A stretch of DNA of 57,576 bases from Alphaproteobacteria bacterium. GTDB taxonomy: Bacteria > Pseudomonadota > Alphaproteobacteria > RF32 > CAG-239. This document shows, piece after piece, positions 1-9,227 of the stretch. The notes under the pieces were generated by a model. The model worked only from the letters and a program-made list of their open reading frames with translations. It was not told the DNA's origin and searched no databases. The DNA is taken from positions 1 to 57,576 of the forward strand of contig JAGBHO010000002.1 of NCBI GenBank assembly GCA_017935485.1, written 5' to 3'. The translations under genes and the position numbers were made by a program. Position 1 is the first letter of the stretch. Every line of letters begins with the position of its first letter.

Positions 1-11
1 CTTAATCTTTG

Positions 12-152
12 GAGCAAAGAGGTGAATATTAAGCACTAAGTTTTAGAGCGTAGCGACCTTACCTTTGCTCTGAAGATTTAGAAAGTGAGGTTGGGCTTGA
101 CTTTTGCTTACTTTTGGTCAAGCAAAAGTAAGAAAGAAGAAAACCCAACTCT
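12..152. repeat. Nested hairpin-forming sequences in the left intergenic region
   Basis: The first 369 bases hold no convincing gene. GAGCAAAG near position 13 is repeated in inverted form as CTTTGCTC near 64-71. A second perfect inverted repeat is CTTACTTTTG (107-116) and CAAAAGTAAG (123-132). It is enclosed by GTTGGG (90-95) and CCCAAC (144-149), giving a long cruciform-capable structure. No U-run follows, so these are not typical terminators. They may be a dispersed repeat, but only one copy is visible here. Confidence 0.45.
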
Positions 153-246
153 ATCAAGAAACCAAAACCTCAAAATAAAAAAAGAAAAACGCCGGTAAAA
201 GAAAAGAGTAAAGAGAGAGGAAGAGGAAGAATATCCCTTGCAGGGA

Positions 247-273
247 TAAAAAAAGGGAGGAACAAGTCCTCCC
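247..273 (-). terminator. Rho-independent terminator of adhE
   Basis: Read on the minus strand, GGGAGGA and TCCTCCC form a perfect 7-bp stem around a 5-base loop. Seven T residues follow at once. It lies about 100 bases beyond the adhE stop codon. Confidence 0.85.
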
Positions 274-369
274 TTCCCATTCAAAGCACATTCCGTGCCG
301 CATTTCCTATCGGAGCAACGCGGGGCTCAAGGCTGTGAGCCACAATCCGCCGCGAGCTTATCGCGCAGG

Positions 370-2994
370 TTATTTACCGTAATAAGCATTCAGGTACATC
401 TGCTTGATTTCCGAAATCAGCGGATAAGCCGGATTGGCGCCGGTGCATTGGTCGTCAAACGCCAGCTCCGACAATTCGTCCAAATCGTCAAGGAAAGTTT
501 TTTCATCCACGCCCCATTCTTTAATAGAAGCCGGAATGTTAATGCTTTTCTTCAACTTTTCAACAGCCTTAATCAGGTTGGCTACTTTCTCGTCGTCGTT
601 TTTGCCGCCGAGGTTCAGAAATTCGGCAACTTTGGCATATCTTCTCTTTCCTTCCGGATAATGATACTGCGAGAAAGTTCCCTGCTTGGTCGGTTTGTCG
701 TTGGCATTAAACTTAATGACTTCGCTGATCATCAGCGCATTGGCAATCCCGTGCGGAATGTTGTAAGCGCTGCCGAGTTTGTGCGCCATTGAGTGGCAAA
801 CGCCGAGGAACGCCTGAGCAAAAGCCATACCGGCCATTGTGGCGGCATAATGCATATTCTCGCGGGCTTTCGGGTTATTGGCGCCGTCGTTGACCGAAAG
901 CTCCAGATTGTCAAAAATCAGGCGGATGGCTTCATAAGCAATACCGTCGGTAAACGGCGTTGCCAGAATAGAAGCCAGAGCTTCCAGAGCATGCGTCAGC
1001 GCATCAATACCGGAAGCGGCGGCCAGACCGCGCGGCATACTCAAAACCAAATCCGGATCAATGATTGACATATTCGGCGTCAATGCATAATCGGCAATCG
1101 GATATTTGATATGCGTGTTGGAGTCGGTAATAACGGCAAACGGCGTAACCTCAGAACCCGTACCGGAGGTTGTCGGAATGGCAACCATATAAGCCTTGGA
1201 GCCTAAATCAGGGAACATGCAGACCCGTTTGCGAATATCCATAAAGCGCATGGCCAAATCATCAAATTTGACTTCCGGATGTTCATACATCAACCAGACG
1301 ATTTTGGCTGCGTCCATCGGAGAACCGCCGCCGAGCGCGATAATAACGTCAGGCTCGAAACTGCGGCACATAACCAAAGCGCGGTTGACGGTATCCGTGT
1401 CCGGATCCGGCGCGACTTCGGAGAAAATCTGAAAAGCAATGCCCATATCTTCCAGAACGGAAGTGATTTTGTTGGTGTAGCCAAGCTGGAACAGCGGCTT
1501 GTCTGTAATAATCAAAGCTTTTTTCTTGCCGCAAAGCTCACGCAGTGCAAAACCGACAGCGCCCTGCTTGAAGTAAATTTTCGGCGGAACTCTGAACCAG
1601 AGCATGTTTTCGCGTCTTTCGGCAACATTTTTAATATTTAACAAGTGTTTTACTCCTACGTTTTCACTGGCTGCATTGCCGCCCCAGGAACCGCAGCCCA
1701 AAGTGAGCGACGGATCAAGGCGGAAGTTGTACAAATCACCGATACCGCCTTGGGAAGACGGGGTGTTTACAAGCATACGGCCGGTTTCGATAACTTCGCT
1801 GAAACGGGCTATGCGGTCTTTGTTGTGATCGGCGGTATAAAGAACGGAGGTATGCCCCGGTCCTGCAAAATTAACCAGATCGCGCGCCATAAACACGGCC
1901 TGTTCAAAATCATCGGCCTTGTACATGGCCAGAACCGGAGAAAGTTTTTCATAAGAAAATTCTTCTTCCTTACCGATTTTCTCAGCTTCGCCGATCAGGA
2001 CTTTTGTGTCTTCGGGAACTTTAACGCCGGCCATTTCGGCAATCTTATAAGCCGGTTGTCCGACGATTTTGGAGTTCAGTTTGCCGTCAATAATGATTGT
2101 CTTGGCAACTTTCTCTTTTTCCTTTTTGCTCAGAATATAAGCGCCGCGATACTGCATCTCGTCTTTAACAGCGTCATAAATGTCTTTATGGACGATAATG
2201 GATTGCTCGGAAGCGCAAATCATGCCGTTGTCAAAAGTCTTGCTCATCAAAATGGAACTGACCGCCATTTTGATATCGGCCGTCTCGTCAATAATGGCCG
2301 GAACGTTTCCGGCACCCACGCCGAGAGCAGGCTTGCCGGAAGAATAAGCAGATTTGACCATACCCGGGCCGCCGGTTGCCAGAATAAGGTTAATGCCGTC
2401 ATGACTCATCAGGTGTTGCGTGGCCTCGATTGTCGGTTCCTCAATCCAGCCGATGATGTTTTCCGGCGCACCGGCTTTAACGGCAGCTTCCAGCATCAGG
2501 CGGGCGGTCTCAACCGTGCATTTTTTCGCCCGCGGGTGCGGAGAAAAGATAATGCCGTTGCGGGTCTTGAGAGAAATCATGCTTTTGAAAATGGTTGTGG
2601 ATGTCGGATTGGTTGTCGGGATAACGCCGGCAATCACGCCAAGCGGTTCGGCAATTCTGGTAATGCCGTTGGTGGAGTCATGCTCAATCACGCCGCAGGT
2701 CTTGGCATGGCGGTATTTGTTAAAAATTTCTTCGGCGGCAAAGTGGTTTTTAATCACCTTGTCTTCCACAATACCCATACCGGTTTCTTCCACGGCCATT
2801 TTTGCCAGCGGAATACGGTGGCTGTTGGCGGCAATCGCCATTGCCTCGACAATCTTGTCTACCTGTGCCTGGCTGAATGTCGCCATAACTTTCTGTGCGG
2901 CGCTGACTTTTGCGATCAAGGCGTTCAAATCCTCAATGCTCTTGGCGCCGTTATCGTTTTTTTGCTCAGTTTTCGCAACAACTTCTTTTTTCAT
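370..2994 (-). CDS. adhE: Bifunctional aldehyde/alcohol dehydrogenase AdhE
   Basis: This cytoplasmic enzyme reduces acetyl-CoA to acetaldehyde and then ethanol, reoxidising two NADH; the family often forms spirosome filaments. The protein is about 874 residues, the family's usual length. The N-terminal CoA-acylating aldehyde dehydrogenase half has the catalytic Cys in FDNGMICASEQ. The C-terminal iron-dependent alcohol dehydrogenase half has the glycine-rich ALGGGSPMDAAK and the metal-binding His residues in GIDALTHALEA and GVCHSMAHKLG. The frame extends 16 codons further upstream. I prefer the ATG at 2994 because AAAGGGG lies about 10 bases before it. It stands alone with its own terminator. 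Together with HydE it suggests fermentative metabolism. Confidence 0.95.
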   Translation of the reverse strand: MKKEVVAKTEQKNDNGAKSIEDLNALIAKVSAAQKVMATFSQAQVDKIVEAMAIAANSHRIPLAKMAVEETGMGIVEDKVIKNHFAAEEIFNKYRHAKTCGVIEHDSTNGITRIAEPLGVIAGVIPTTNPTSTTIFKSMISLKTRNGIIFSPHPRAKKCTVETARLMLEAAVKAGAPENIIGWIEEPTIEATQHLMSHDGINLILATGGPGMVKSAYSSGKPALGVGAGNVPAIIDETADIKMAVSSILMSKTFDNGMICASEQSIIVHKDIYDAVKDEMQYRGAYILSKKEKEKVAKTIIIDGKLNSKIVGQPAYKIAEMAGVKVPEDTKVLIGEAEKIGKEEEFSYEKLSPVLAMYKADDFEQAVFMARDLVNFAGPGHTSVLYTADHNKDRIARFSEVIETGRMLVNTPSSQGGIGDLYNFRLDPSLTLGCGSWGGNAASENVGVKHLLNIKNVAERRENMLWFRVPPKIYFKQGAVGFALRELCGKKKALIITDKPLFQLGYTNKITSVLEDMGIAFQIFSEVAPDPDTDTVNRALVMCRSFEPDVIIALGGGSPMDAAKIVWLMYEHPEVKFDDLAMRFMDIRKRVCMFPDLGSKAYMVAIPTTSGTGSEVTPFAVITDSNTHIKYPIADYALTPNMSIIDPDLVLSMPRGLAAASGIDALTHALEALASILATPFTDGIAYEAIRLIFDNLELSVNDGANNPKARENMHYAATMAGMAFAQAFLGVCHSMAHKLGSAYNIPHGIANALMISEVIKFNANDKPTKQGTFSQYHYPEGKRRYAKVAEFLNLGGKNDDEKVANLIKAVEKLKKSINIPASIKEWGVDEKTFLDDLDELSELAFDDQCTGANPAYPLISEIKQMYLNAYYGK

Positions 2995-3107
2995 GTTGCT
3001 GTTACCCCTTTCGTTGCTGTTAAAATCACAATTCCTCAACAATATATAATCAATTCTCCAAAGATTGGTTAATTTTTTTTATACATGCCGAGTTATCCAA
3101 ATACATT

Positions 3108-4520
3108 TTATTTCAGATTCTTACAAACTTCCTCATAATCGCTGAAATGAAAAATCTGTCCGTTGATATATTGTCCGGTCTCATGCCCTTTGCCGGCAAC
3201 AATAAGAATATCGTCTTGCCCAAGTCCGGCAATGGCAGTTTTAATGGCTTCTGCACGATTGCCGATGTTTTTGCCGCGCGGGCAGGACGCCATAATTTGT
3301 GCGCGGATTTTCTCGGCATCTTCGGTGCGCGGATTGTCATCGGTCACATAAATCACGTCCGCCAGATCGTTGGCAATTTGTCCCATAATCGGACGTTTTC
3401 CGGCATCGCGGTCGCCGCCGCAGCCGAATAAGACATGCAGTCTGCCGCGGCAGTGGGAACGCATGGCGCGGATAACGTTTTCCAAAGCGTCCGGTGTGTG
3501 GGCGTAATCAATATAAATAGCCGCGCCGCCGGTCGTCTTTCCTGCCAGATCCAGCCGCCCTTTGGCGCCGTGAATATGGCTGATATGCTGCAAAACGTCA
3601 TTGGGTTTTCCGGTCAGTTCGGCAGCCATGCCCAAAGCGCAGAGCACGTTCATGGCCTGAAATTCTCCGGCCAGAGGCACAAAAATTTCGGTCTCTCTGC
3701 CATAAAAAACAATGCGAAGCTGCTGCCCGTCAAGTTTCGGAACGGCAGTCAGCAGTTTAAGTTCGGAACCGTTCCGGCCATAGCTGATAACTTTTTTGCC
3801 GCTGTCTTCGCAAACTTTGCGCAGGCGTTCATAAACCTCAATATCGGCGTTCAAAACAGCAGTGCCGCCGGCAACCAAAACCTCGCGGAACAAAATTTCC
3901 TTTGCCGCCAGATAATTTTCAAAAGTCTTGTGATAGTCAAGATGATCACGGGTCAGATTGGTAAAACCGGCAACTTTCACATTTTGCACGCCGCCGGTGC
4001 GGTATTGGCAAAGCCCGTGGCTGGAAGTTTCCATAATCACATAATCATATCCGTCTTGTTTAAGGCTAGCGAGTTCTTCGGCAATCACGGCGGCGTTCGG
4101 TGTGGTGTTGGGCGAGGGAACGGGTGCTTCGTTGCCCTTAATCAGCCCGAGAGTGCCCATACTGGCAGCCTTGATATTCATGCGGGTTAAAATCTGCCGC
4201 ACAAAATCGGCAATTGAGGTCTTGCCGTTGGTGCCGGTAACAGCCGCAATATTTTCCGGTTGCGGGCCGAAGAACTCGGCGGCCAGTCTGGCAAAAGCCT
4301 TGTTGGGATTATTGTCCGTCACGAATGTAACCTGCGGATAAGCATTGGTATCGGCATATTCCGGCTTGCAGACAATGACTGCGGCGCCATTTTGCACGGC
4401 CGACGGAATATAAGCCGAAGCCGGCGCTTTTTCGCTGTCTTGCGCTCCGAATAAATACCCCGGTTTAATCAGGCGGGAGTCCGTTGACAGGCCTTTGATT
4501 TCAATTCCCGAAACTTTCAT
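3108..4520 (-). CDS. murE: UDP-N-acetylmuramoyl-L-alanyl-D-glutamate--2,6-diaminopimelate ligase
   Basis: This cytoplasmic Mur ligase adds meso-diaminopimelate to the peptidoglycan precursor UDP-MurNAc-L-Ala-D-Glu using ATP. The 470-residue length is normal. The N-terminal UDP-substrate domain is followed by the P-loop VTGTNGKTS (about residues 93-101), the central-domain METSSHGL, and the C-terminal DDNPRTED. The DNPR sequence marks diaminopimelate-specific rather than lysine-specific enzymes. MurE normally sits in the dcw cluster with murF and mraY; here it stands alone between adhE and a divergent DUF1847 gene. Confidence 0.95.
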   Translation of the reverse strand: MKVSGIEIKGLSTDSRLIKPGYLFGAQDSEKAPASAYIPSAVQNGAAVIVCKPEYADTNAYPQVTFVTDNNPNKAFARLAAEFFGPQPENIAAVTGTNGKTSIADFVRQILTRMNIKAASMGTLGLIKGNEAPVPSPNTTPNAAVIAEELASLKQDGYDYVIMETSSHGLCQYRTGGVQNVKVAGFTNLTRDHLDYHKTFENYLAAKEILFREVLVAGGTAVLNADIEVYERLRKVCEDSGKKVISYGRNGSELKLLTAVPKLDGQQLRIVFYGRETEIFVPLAGEFQAMNVLCALGMAAELTGKPNDVLQHISHIHGAKGRLDLAGKTTGGAAIYIDYAHTPDALENVIRAMRSHCRGRLHVLFGCGGDRDAGKRPIMGQIANDLADVIYVTDDNPRTEDAEKIRAQIMASCPRGKNIGNRAEAIKTAIAGLGQDDILIVAGKGHETGQYINGQIFHFSDYEEVCKNLK

Positions 4521-4647
4521 TTTTTACCCCTCTGTTCCGATTCTTTTATAATGAGTCTGAATCAAAAAAATGAAAGAAGTGTTTAAAATTTCTTTCTTGC
4601 CAAATTATTTTCCCTCTTTATAATTATTGCAAAATCAGGAGATAAAC

Positions 4648-5091
4648 ATGAAAGAACACTACACGGCGGAAGAGCTGAAAGAAATGGAAATCACCTACGG
4701 GGCGTTGAACAAGTCCCGTATTCAAGAGCTGATAAATTATGCCAAAGGCATGGGATACCGGCGCATCGGTCTGGCCAACTGCATTTGTATGCAAAAATAT
4801 ATTGAAACGCTGGCTAATCTTTTGAAAGCCGGCGGGTTGGAGGTCTTTCATGTCAACTGCCGCGAGGGCGGGCTGGATCTGTGCGATTTTACCGAAGACC
4901 ATAAAGGATCGAGCTGCGATCCGGCTTATCAGGCGGCTTATCTGAACTCCATGAACACCGACTTGAATGTCAATGTCGGGCTTTGCCTTGGTCACGGGCT
5001 GATTTTTCAAAAACATTCCAATGCTCCTGTCACTACGCTGATTGTCAAGGATTTTTCCACCAAACATAATCCTTTGGCTAATCTTGAATAA
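4648..5091 (+). CDS. DUF1847 family protein
   Basis: A 147-residue protein related to DUF1847, a family of uncertain function often described as metal-binding. The match rests on the core pattern: YAKGMGYRRIGLANCI, a conserved Cys at CREGG, VGLCLGHGLIFQKHS and the C-terminal VKDF...HNPL. The N-terminal Cys-rich segment of longer family members appears to be missing. The start at 4648 is chosen because AGGAG precedes it by 6-7 bases; an upstream in-frame ATG at 4627 has no such site. It is divergent from murE and followed by a Cys-rich membrane protein. Confidence 0.75.
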   Translation: MKEHYTAEELKEMEITYGALNKSRIQELINYAKGMGYRRIGLANCICMQKYIETLANLLKAGGLEVFHVNCREGGLDLCDFTEDHKGSSCDPAYQAAYLNSMNTDLNVNVGLCLGHGLIFQKHSNAPVTTLIVKDFSTKHNPLANLE

Positions 5092-5146
5092 CCTCTTTCC
5101 CTGCTTAAATATGTAAAAACGCAATGATATAAGCAGGGAGAAGAAC

Positions 5147-5710
5147 ATGGATATTCATGAGGAAAAAGTAACCAACGAAGAAAAAAAGCCGGAAGAAGGC
5201 AGATGCCGATGTGAAAAATGCCGTTGCTGGCTTCCGTATGTCGGCGGCCTGCTGCTGTTTTTGGCAGGTGTCGGCTTTTCGCAGTTGTTCATGCTTGTCG
5301 GTTCGGGTCTGTCTGAACCGCAGAATATTGTCGTCGCCTTCAAAAATCCGGTATGCACCGCACCGACCGTTATCAACTGTCCGAAGCAGCATCCGCAAAT
5401 GCGCCCGATGAGAGAAAATGCCGAAGTCATGCCGCCGCGTCCGGTCTGCGAAAACCGTCGCATGGAAAATATGATGCCCCGTCAAACCGGCTGTAAATGT
5501 TCTGAAAACATGCCGGTTAAAGCCGGTCCGGCCGGCTGCGGCTGTTCTGCCGTCAAAAAAGCTATGCCGCCGCGTCCCGAATGCCGTTGCCCGAATATGC
5601 CTCCCGTTACAAATAAAGGCTGCTGCGGACCGCAGGCATCTGTCTGGCCGGAACAGCCTCAGGGAACCGAGAATCCTCTGCACCTGAGAAAACATGGCCG
5701 TACGGCTTAG
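5147..5710 (+). CDS. Cys- and Pro-rich single-span membrane protein
   Basis: I do not recognise the family. The 187-residue protein has a charged, Cys-containing N-terminus (CRCEKCRCW), then one hydrophobic segment at about residues 29-50. The rest is a long Pro/Cys/Met-rich region with repeated elements such as MPPRP and CGC. The many paired cysteines suggest disulfides or metal binding outside the membrane. A good ribosome site (AGGGAGAAGAAC) precedes the start. It ends 8 bases before the MFS gene, so the two may be co-transcribed. Confidence 0.6.
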   Translation: MDIHEEKVTNEEKKPEEGRCRCEKCRCWLPYVGGLLLFLAGVGFSQLFMLVGSGLSEPQNIVVAFKNPVCTAPTVINCPKQHPQMRPMRENAEVMPPRPVCENRRMENMMPRQTGCKCSENMPVKAGPAGCGCSAVKKAMPPRPECRCPNMPPVTNKGCCGPQASVWPEQPQGTENPLHLRKHGRTA

Positions 5711-5718
5711 GATAACCA

Positions 5719-6855
5719 ATGGAGAAACAAAGCTTTCTCAGCCGCAATTTCTTTGTCGTCAGCCTTGTAAACCTTTTTATCTTTTTTGGCTTTCAGATGA
5801 TTTTTCCGGTTCTGCCGCAATATATTCAGAAAATGGGCGGCGGGCCGGAAGTCATCGGTCTGGTAATGGGAATATTTACGGTTTCAACCTTAATCGCCCG
5901 TCCTTTTGCCGGCTGGCTGCTTGACCGTGTTAAAAGAAAGCTGGTGCTGATTGGCGGATTGGCGGTTTTTATGGCAATGTTGTTCAGCTATGCGCTGGCA
6001 CATACCATCGCGCTGGTTATTCTTGTGCGGCTGGTACATGGTCTGGGCTGGGGATTTTCCGGCACGTCAACGGCCACAATTGCGGCCGGTATTATTCCGC
6101 GGGAACGCTTTGGCGAGGGTATGGGCTGGTTCAGTCTTGCAAACAGTCTGGCCATGGCCGTTGCACCGGCGGCAGGCATTTATGTCGGCATGCATTATCG
6201 GCTCCAAAGCGTGTTTTATCTGTCCTCGGCCTTAGCTTTTGTCGCACTCTGTCTGGCTTTTTTTATCCGCTGCCCCAACCGCAGAAGCCCGCCGGCTTCC
6301 GTCCGGTTTGTTTTGTACGATAAAGATGCCGTCCGTCCGGCGGTGTTAATGTTTTTTCTGTCCGTCACCTATGGTTCAGTTATCAGCTTCTTGCCGCTGT
6401 ACGCTGCCGGCTTGGGAATTCCGAACATCGGCATATTCTTCAGCATTTATGCTCTGGCTATTCTGATAACCCGTCCTGCAGCCGGAAAGCTGATTGACCG
6501 CCTCGGGTTGGATATTGTCGTTCTGCCCGGATTTTTGTGTGTCTTTATCGGGATTGCCGGCTTGGCTTGTGCGCGGGAATTATGGCAGTTCGGCGTGGTT
6601 GCGGCAGTGTACGGCCTTGGCTTCGGAGCATTGCAAACCACCATTCAAACAATGGCAGTACGCGATACGCCTTTTCACCGCCTCGGCATTGCCAATGCAA
6701 CCTTGTTCAGCGGTTTTGACCTCGGCATGGGGCTGGGCGTGATTGCTTTGGGCAGTATTGCCGCCCTTTACGGTTATCGTAATATGTATTGGTTTACATT
6801 GTTGCCGGTTATTTTTGCCGTGCTGTTTTATCTTGTCTTTATGCGCCGCCGTTAA
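5719..6855 (+). CDS. Major facilitator superfamily transporter
   Basis: A 378-residue inner-membrane carrier with about twelve hydrophobic segments, the standard MFS size. The loop after helix 2 carries GWLLDRVKRK, the family's motif A (GxxxDRxxRR type). A related loop, GKLIDRLG, recurs in the second half. Drug or metabolite efflux is likely, but the substrate cannot be read from the sequence. It follows the Cys-rich membrane protein by 8 bases and is followed by an ABC-F gene after 40 bases. Confidence 0.88.
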   Translation: MEKQSFLSRNFFVVSLVNLFIFFGFQMIFPVLPQYIQKMGGGPEVIGLVMGIFTVSTLIARPFAGWLLDRVKRKLVLIGGLAVFMAMLFSYALAHTIALVILVRLVHGLGWGFSGTSTATIAAGIIPRERFGEGMGWFSLANSLAMAVAPAAGIYVGMHYRLQSVFYLSSALAFVALCLAFFIRCPNRRSPPASVRFVLYDKDAVRPAVLMFFLSVTYGSVISFLPLYAAGLGIPNIGIFFSIYALAILITRPAAGKLIDRLGLDIVVLPGFLCVFIGIAGLACARELWQFGVVAAVYGLGFGALQTTIQTMAVRDTPFHRLGIANATLFSGFDLGMGLGVIALGSIAALYGYRNMYWFTLLPVIFAVLFYLVFMRRR

Positions 6856-6895
6856 AATCTTTACTTCTGAAAACAACTGTGTTATCTACACTTTT

Positions 6896-8740
6896 ATGAT
6901 AGATATAAATGACATAACCGTACGTATCGGGGCAAAAACGCTGCTTGAAAAAGCCTCCGCGCATATTGCCGACGGCTGGAAGGTCGGATTGGTCGGAGCT
7001 AACGGCTGCGGAAAATCCATGCTCTTTCGGGTGCTTAAAGGGGAACTGGAAACCGAACACGGGGACATCGGTTTTCCGTCAGGCCGCAAGGTTGTCTTTG
7101 TGGAGCAGGAGCTCACCGGACTGGAAATGCCCTTGCTGGCGTATGTCTTGGCGCAGGACAAAGAACAAACGGAACTTTTGGCGCGTCTGGAAGAAGCTGA
7201 TGCCGCAGAAATGGCCGAAATTCATGAACGCCTGAATCTGCTGGGCGCTTCGGCAGCCGCGGCCCGCGCGGCCGAAATCTTAAACGGTTTGGGGTTCAGT
7301 CCGGAGGACATGGAACGCCCTGTACGCGAGTTTTCCGGTGGTTGGCGGATGAGGGTAGCTCTAGCGGCCGCCCTGTTTCAGCCGTCAGATATTTTGCTGC
7401 TTGACGAGCCGACCAACCACTTGGATTTGGAGTCTGGCATTTGGCTCGAAAATCATTTGCGCCACTATCGCGGCACTTTGCTGATTATCAGTCATGACCG
7501 TAATATCCTGAACAGCCTGTGCAACTATATTGTTCATTTTGACAATAAGCGGCTGATAACTTATTCCGGCAATTATGACACTTTTCGGACCACGCGCGCT
7601 CTTCAACAGGAAGTCCGTGTCCGTCAGGCCGAAAAAGTAGAGCAGCAGCGCCGTCATTTGCAGTCTTTTGTAGACCGCTTCCGCTATAAGGCCAGCAAAG
7701 CCAAACAGGCGCAAAGCCGGATAAAAATGCTGGAAAAGCTGGAGACGGCAGAGCTGATGGAAGATGCCGCCGCTACGGTTTTTAATTTTCCTGAGCCTGA
7801 TGATTTGCCGCCGCCGCTTTTAACCATAGAAGACGGATCTGTAGGTTATGACAATGTGCCGGTACTGAAAAGGCTCAATCTTCAAGTCATCGACAACGAC
7901 AGAATAGCGCTGATTGGAGCCAACGGCAACGGAAAGTCCACACTGGCCAAACTGCTTTCCGGACGGCTGCCGCTGCTTTCCGGTCAGGAACGCCGCCTTG
8001 GCAAACTGCGCGTCGGCTATTTTGCCCAGCATCAGGCGGAAGAATTGCCGTTGGAATTGACAGCGCTGGAATATATGACAACCCTGATGCCGCAGGAAAC
8101 AGAAGCAAAAATCCGTTCCCATCTGGCCGGATTCGGACTGGAACGGGAAAAGGCTTTGACGCAGATTGCGCGCTTGTCGGGCGGTGAAAAAGCCCGTCTG
8201 CTGTTTGCCGCCATGACAACGCAGCGTCCGGGGCTTCTGATTTTAGACGAGCCGACAAACCATTTGGACATTGACGGGCGCGAGGCTCTGATTCGGGCAT
8301 TAAACGAGTATAAAGGTTCGGTAATTCTGATTACTCACGATATCCGCCTGATAGAACTGATTGCCGATACGCTGTGGCTGGTAAAGAACCATACCTGTAA
8401 AATCTATGACGGCGATTTGGAAGATTATAAAAAGCTGCTGCTGAACGGCGATACTTTCAAAAAAACGCCCAAAACCGCCCCCAAACCGGCAGAGCCGAAG
8501 GTTGATACGCGCCGGCAAAAAAAAGATTTGACCACACAGCTGCGCCGTATCGAGCGGGAGCTGGAAAGGTTAGGCGAACAAAAAGCGGTGTTAGAAAACG
8601 CTTTTCAGCGGCAAATGACAACCGAAGAATTGATTGCCAAACAAAAAGAACTGTCCTTGATCGAAAACCAAATTGCCGGTTTTGAAAACGAATGGCTGGA
8701 ACTGGGCAATAAACTGGAACAAATGACCGGAGAAATATAA
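6896..8740 (+). CDS. ABC-F family ATPase (Uup/EttA-like)
   Basis: A soluble, membrane-domain-free tandem ABC ATPase of about 614 residues. ABC-F proteins act on the ribosome, rescuing stalled complexes or conferring antibiotic protection. Both nucleotide-binding domains are intact: Walker A GANGCGKS and GANGNGKS, signatures SGGWRM and SGGEKA, Walker B LLLDEPTNHLD and LILDEPTNHLD. The Arg/Gln-rich linker between the domains is the P-site-interacting region of the family. A C-terminal coiled coil follows, as in Uup. The frame extends 51 codons upstream into the MFS gene; the ATG at 6896 (MIDINDITV) starts the first ABC domain properly. Confidence 0.93.
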   Translation: MIDINDITVRIGAKTLLEKASAHIADGWKVGLVGANGCGKSMLFRVLKGELETEHGDIGFPSGRKVVFVEQELTGLEMPLLAYVLAQDKEQTELLARLEEADAAEMAEIHERLNLLGASAAAARAAEILNGLGFSPEDMERPVREFSGGWRMRVALAAALFQPSDILLLDEPTNHLDLESGIWLENHLRHYRGTLLIISHDRNILNSLCNYIVHFDNKRLITYSGNYDTFRTTRALQQEVRVRQAEKVEQQRRHLQSFVDRFRYKASKAKQAQSRIKMLEKLETAELMEDAAATVFNFPEPDDLPPPLLTIEDGSVGYDNVPVLKRLNLQVIDNDRIALIGANGNGKSTLAKLLSGRLPLLSGQERRLGKLRVGYFAQHQAEELPLELTALEYMTTLMPQETEAKIRSHLAGFGLEREKALTQIARLSGGEKARLLFAAMTTQRPGLLILDEPTNHLDIDGREALIRALNEYKGSVILITHDIRLIELIADTLWLVKNHTCKIYDGDLEDYKKLLLNGDTFKKTPKTAPKPAEPKVDTRRQKKDLTTQLRRIERELERLGEQKAVLENAFQRQMTTEELIAKQKELSLIENQIAGFENEWLELGNKLEQMTGEI

Positions 8741-8742
8741 AA

Positions 8743-9156
8743 ATGTGGATTTTGTATGCTGTCCTTTCTGCTTTTTTTGCCGCTTTAACTTCAATTTTGG
8801 CCAAAATCGGCATTGACGGCGTCAACTCCAATCTGGCAACGGCAGTACGGACGGTTGTGGTGTTGATAATGGCCTGGGGCATTGTCTGGCTGACCGGCGT
8901 CCATCATCAAATCAGCGGCATTACGCAAAAAAGCTGGATTTTTTTGACTTTGTCCGGTCTGGCAACGGGGGCTTCCTGGTTGTTTTTTTTCAAAGCACTG
9001 CAAATCGGCGATGCCTCGAAAGTTGTGCCGGTTGACAAATTCAGCGTTGTCATTACCATTATCATGGCATTTGTCTTTTTACATGAGGCCGTCAGCCTGA
9101 AAGTCTTGATTGGCGGCGGGTTGATAACGCTGGGCACGCTGATTATGGTTCTGTAA
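8743..9156 (+). CDS. EamA-like half-size transporter
   Basis: A 137-residue, very hydrophobic protein with four or five membrane segments. It matches one EamA repeat: an N-terminal LSAFFAALTSILAKIG helix and a C-terminal DKFSVVITIIMAFVFLHE followed by GGGLITLGTLIMVL. Full EamA transporters have two such repeats, so this one probably works as a dimer, as SMR proteins do. The substrate is unknown. It begins 2 bases after the ABC-F stop codon and is therefore in the same transcript. Confidence 0.85.
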   Translation: MWILYAVLSAFFAALTSILAKIGIDGVNSNLATAVRTVVVLIMAWGIVWLTGVHHQISGITQKSWIFLTLSGLATGASWLFFFKALQIGDASKVVPVDKFSVVITIIMAFVFLHEAVSLKVLIGGGLITLGTLIMVL

Positions 9157-9165
9157 TTAATTACA

Positions 9166-9193
9166 TTGACAAAACTCATGCTTTTTGTATAAT
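9166..9193 (+). promoter_or_regulatory. Sigma-70 promoter for the gene at 9228
   Basis: TTGACA (9166-9171) and TATAAT (9188-9193) are both consensus and are separated by 16 bases. Transcription would start about 25 bases upstream of the start codon. Confidence 0.85.
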
Positions 9194-9227
9194 AACGCTT
9201 CAAAATTAATTATTAAATTTTAAGCTT

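Noticed and set aside
1645..3072. Long open frame (475 codons) opposite adhE
   Set aside because: It lies antisense to a clearly real adhE and its product has shadow-like composition (Asn/Gly/Phe-rich, no motifs).
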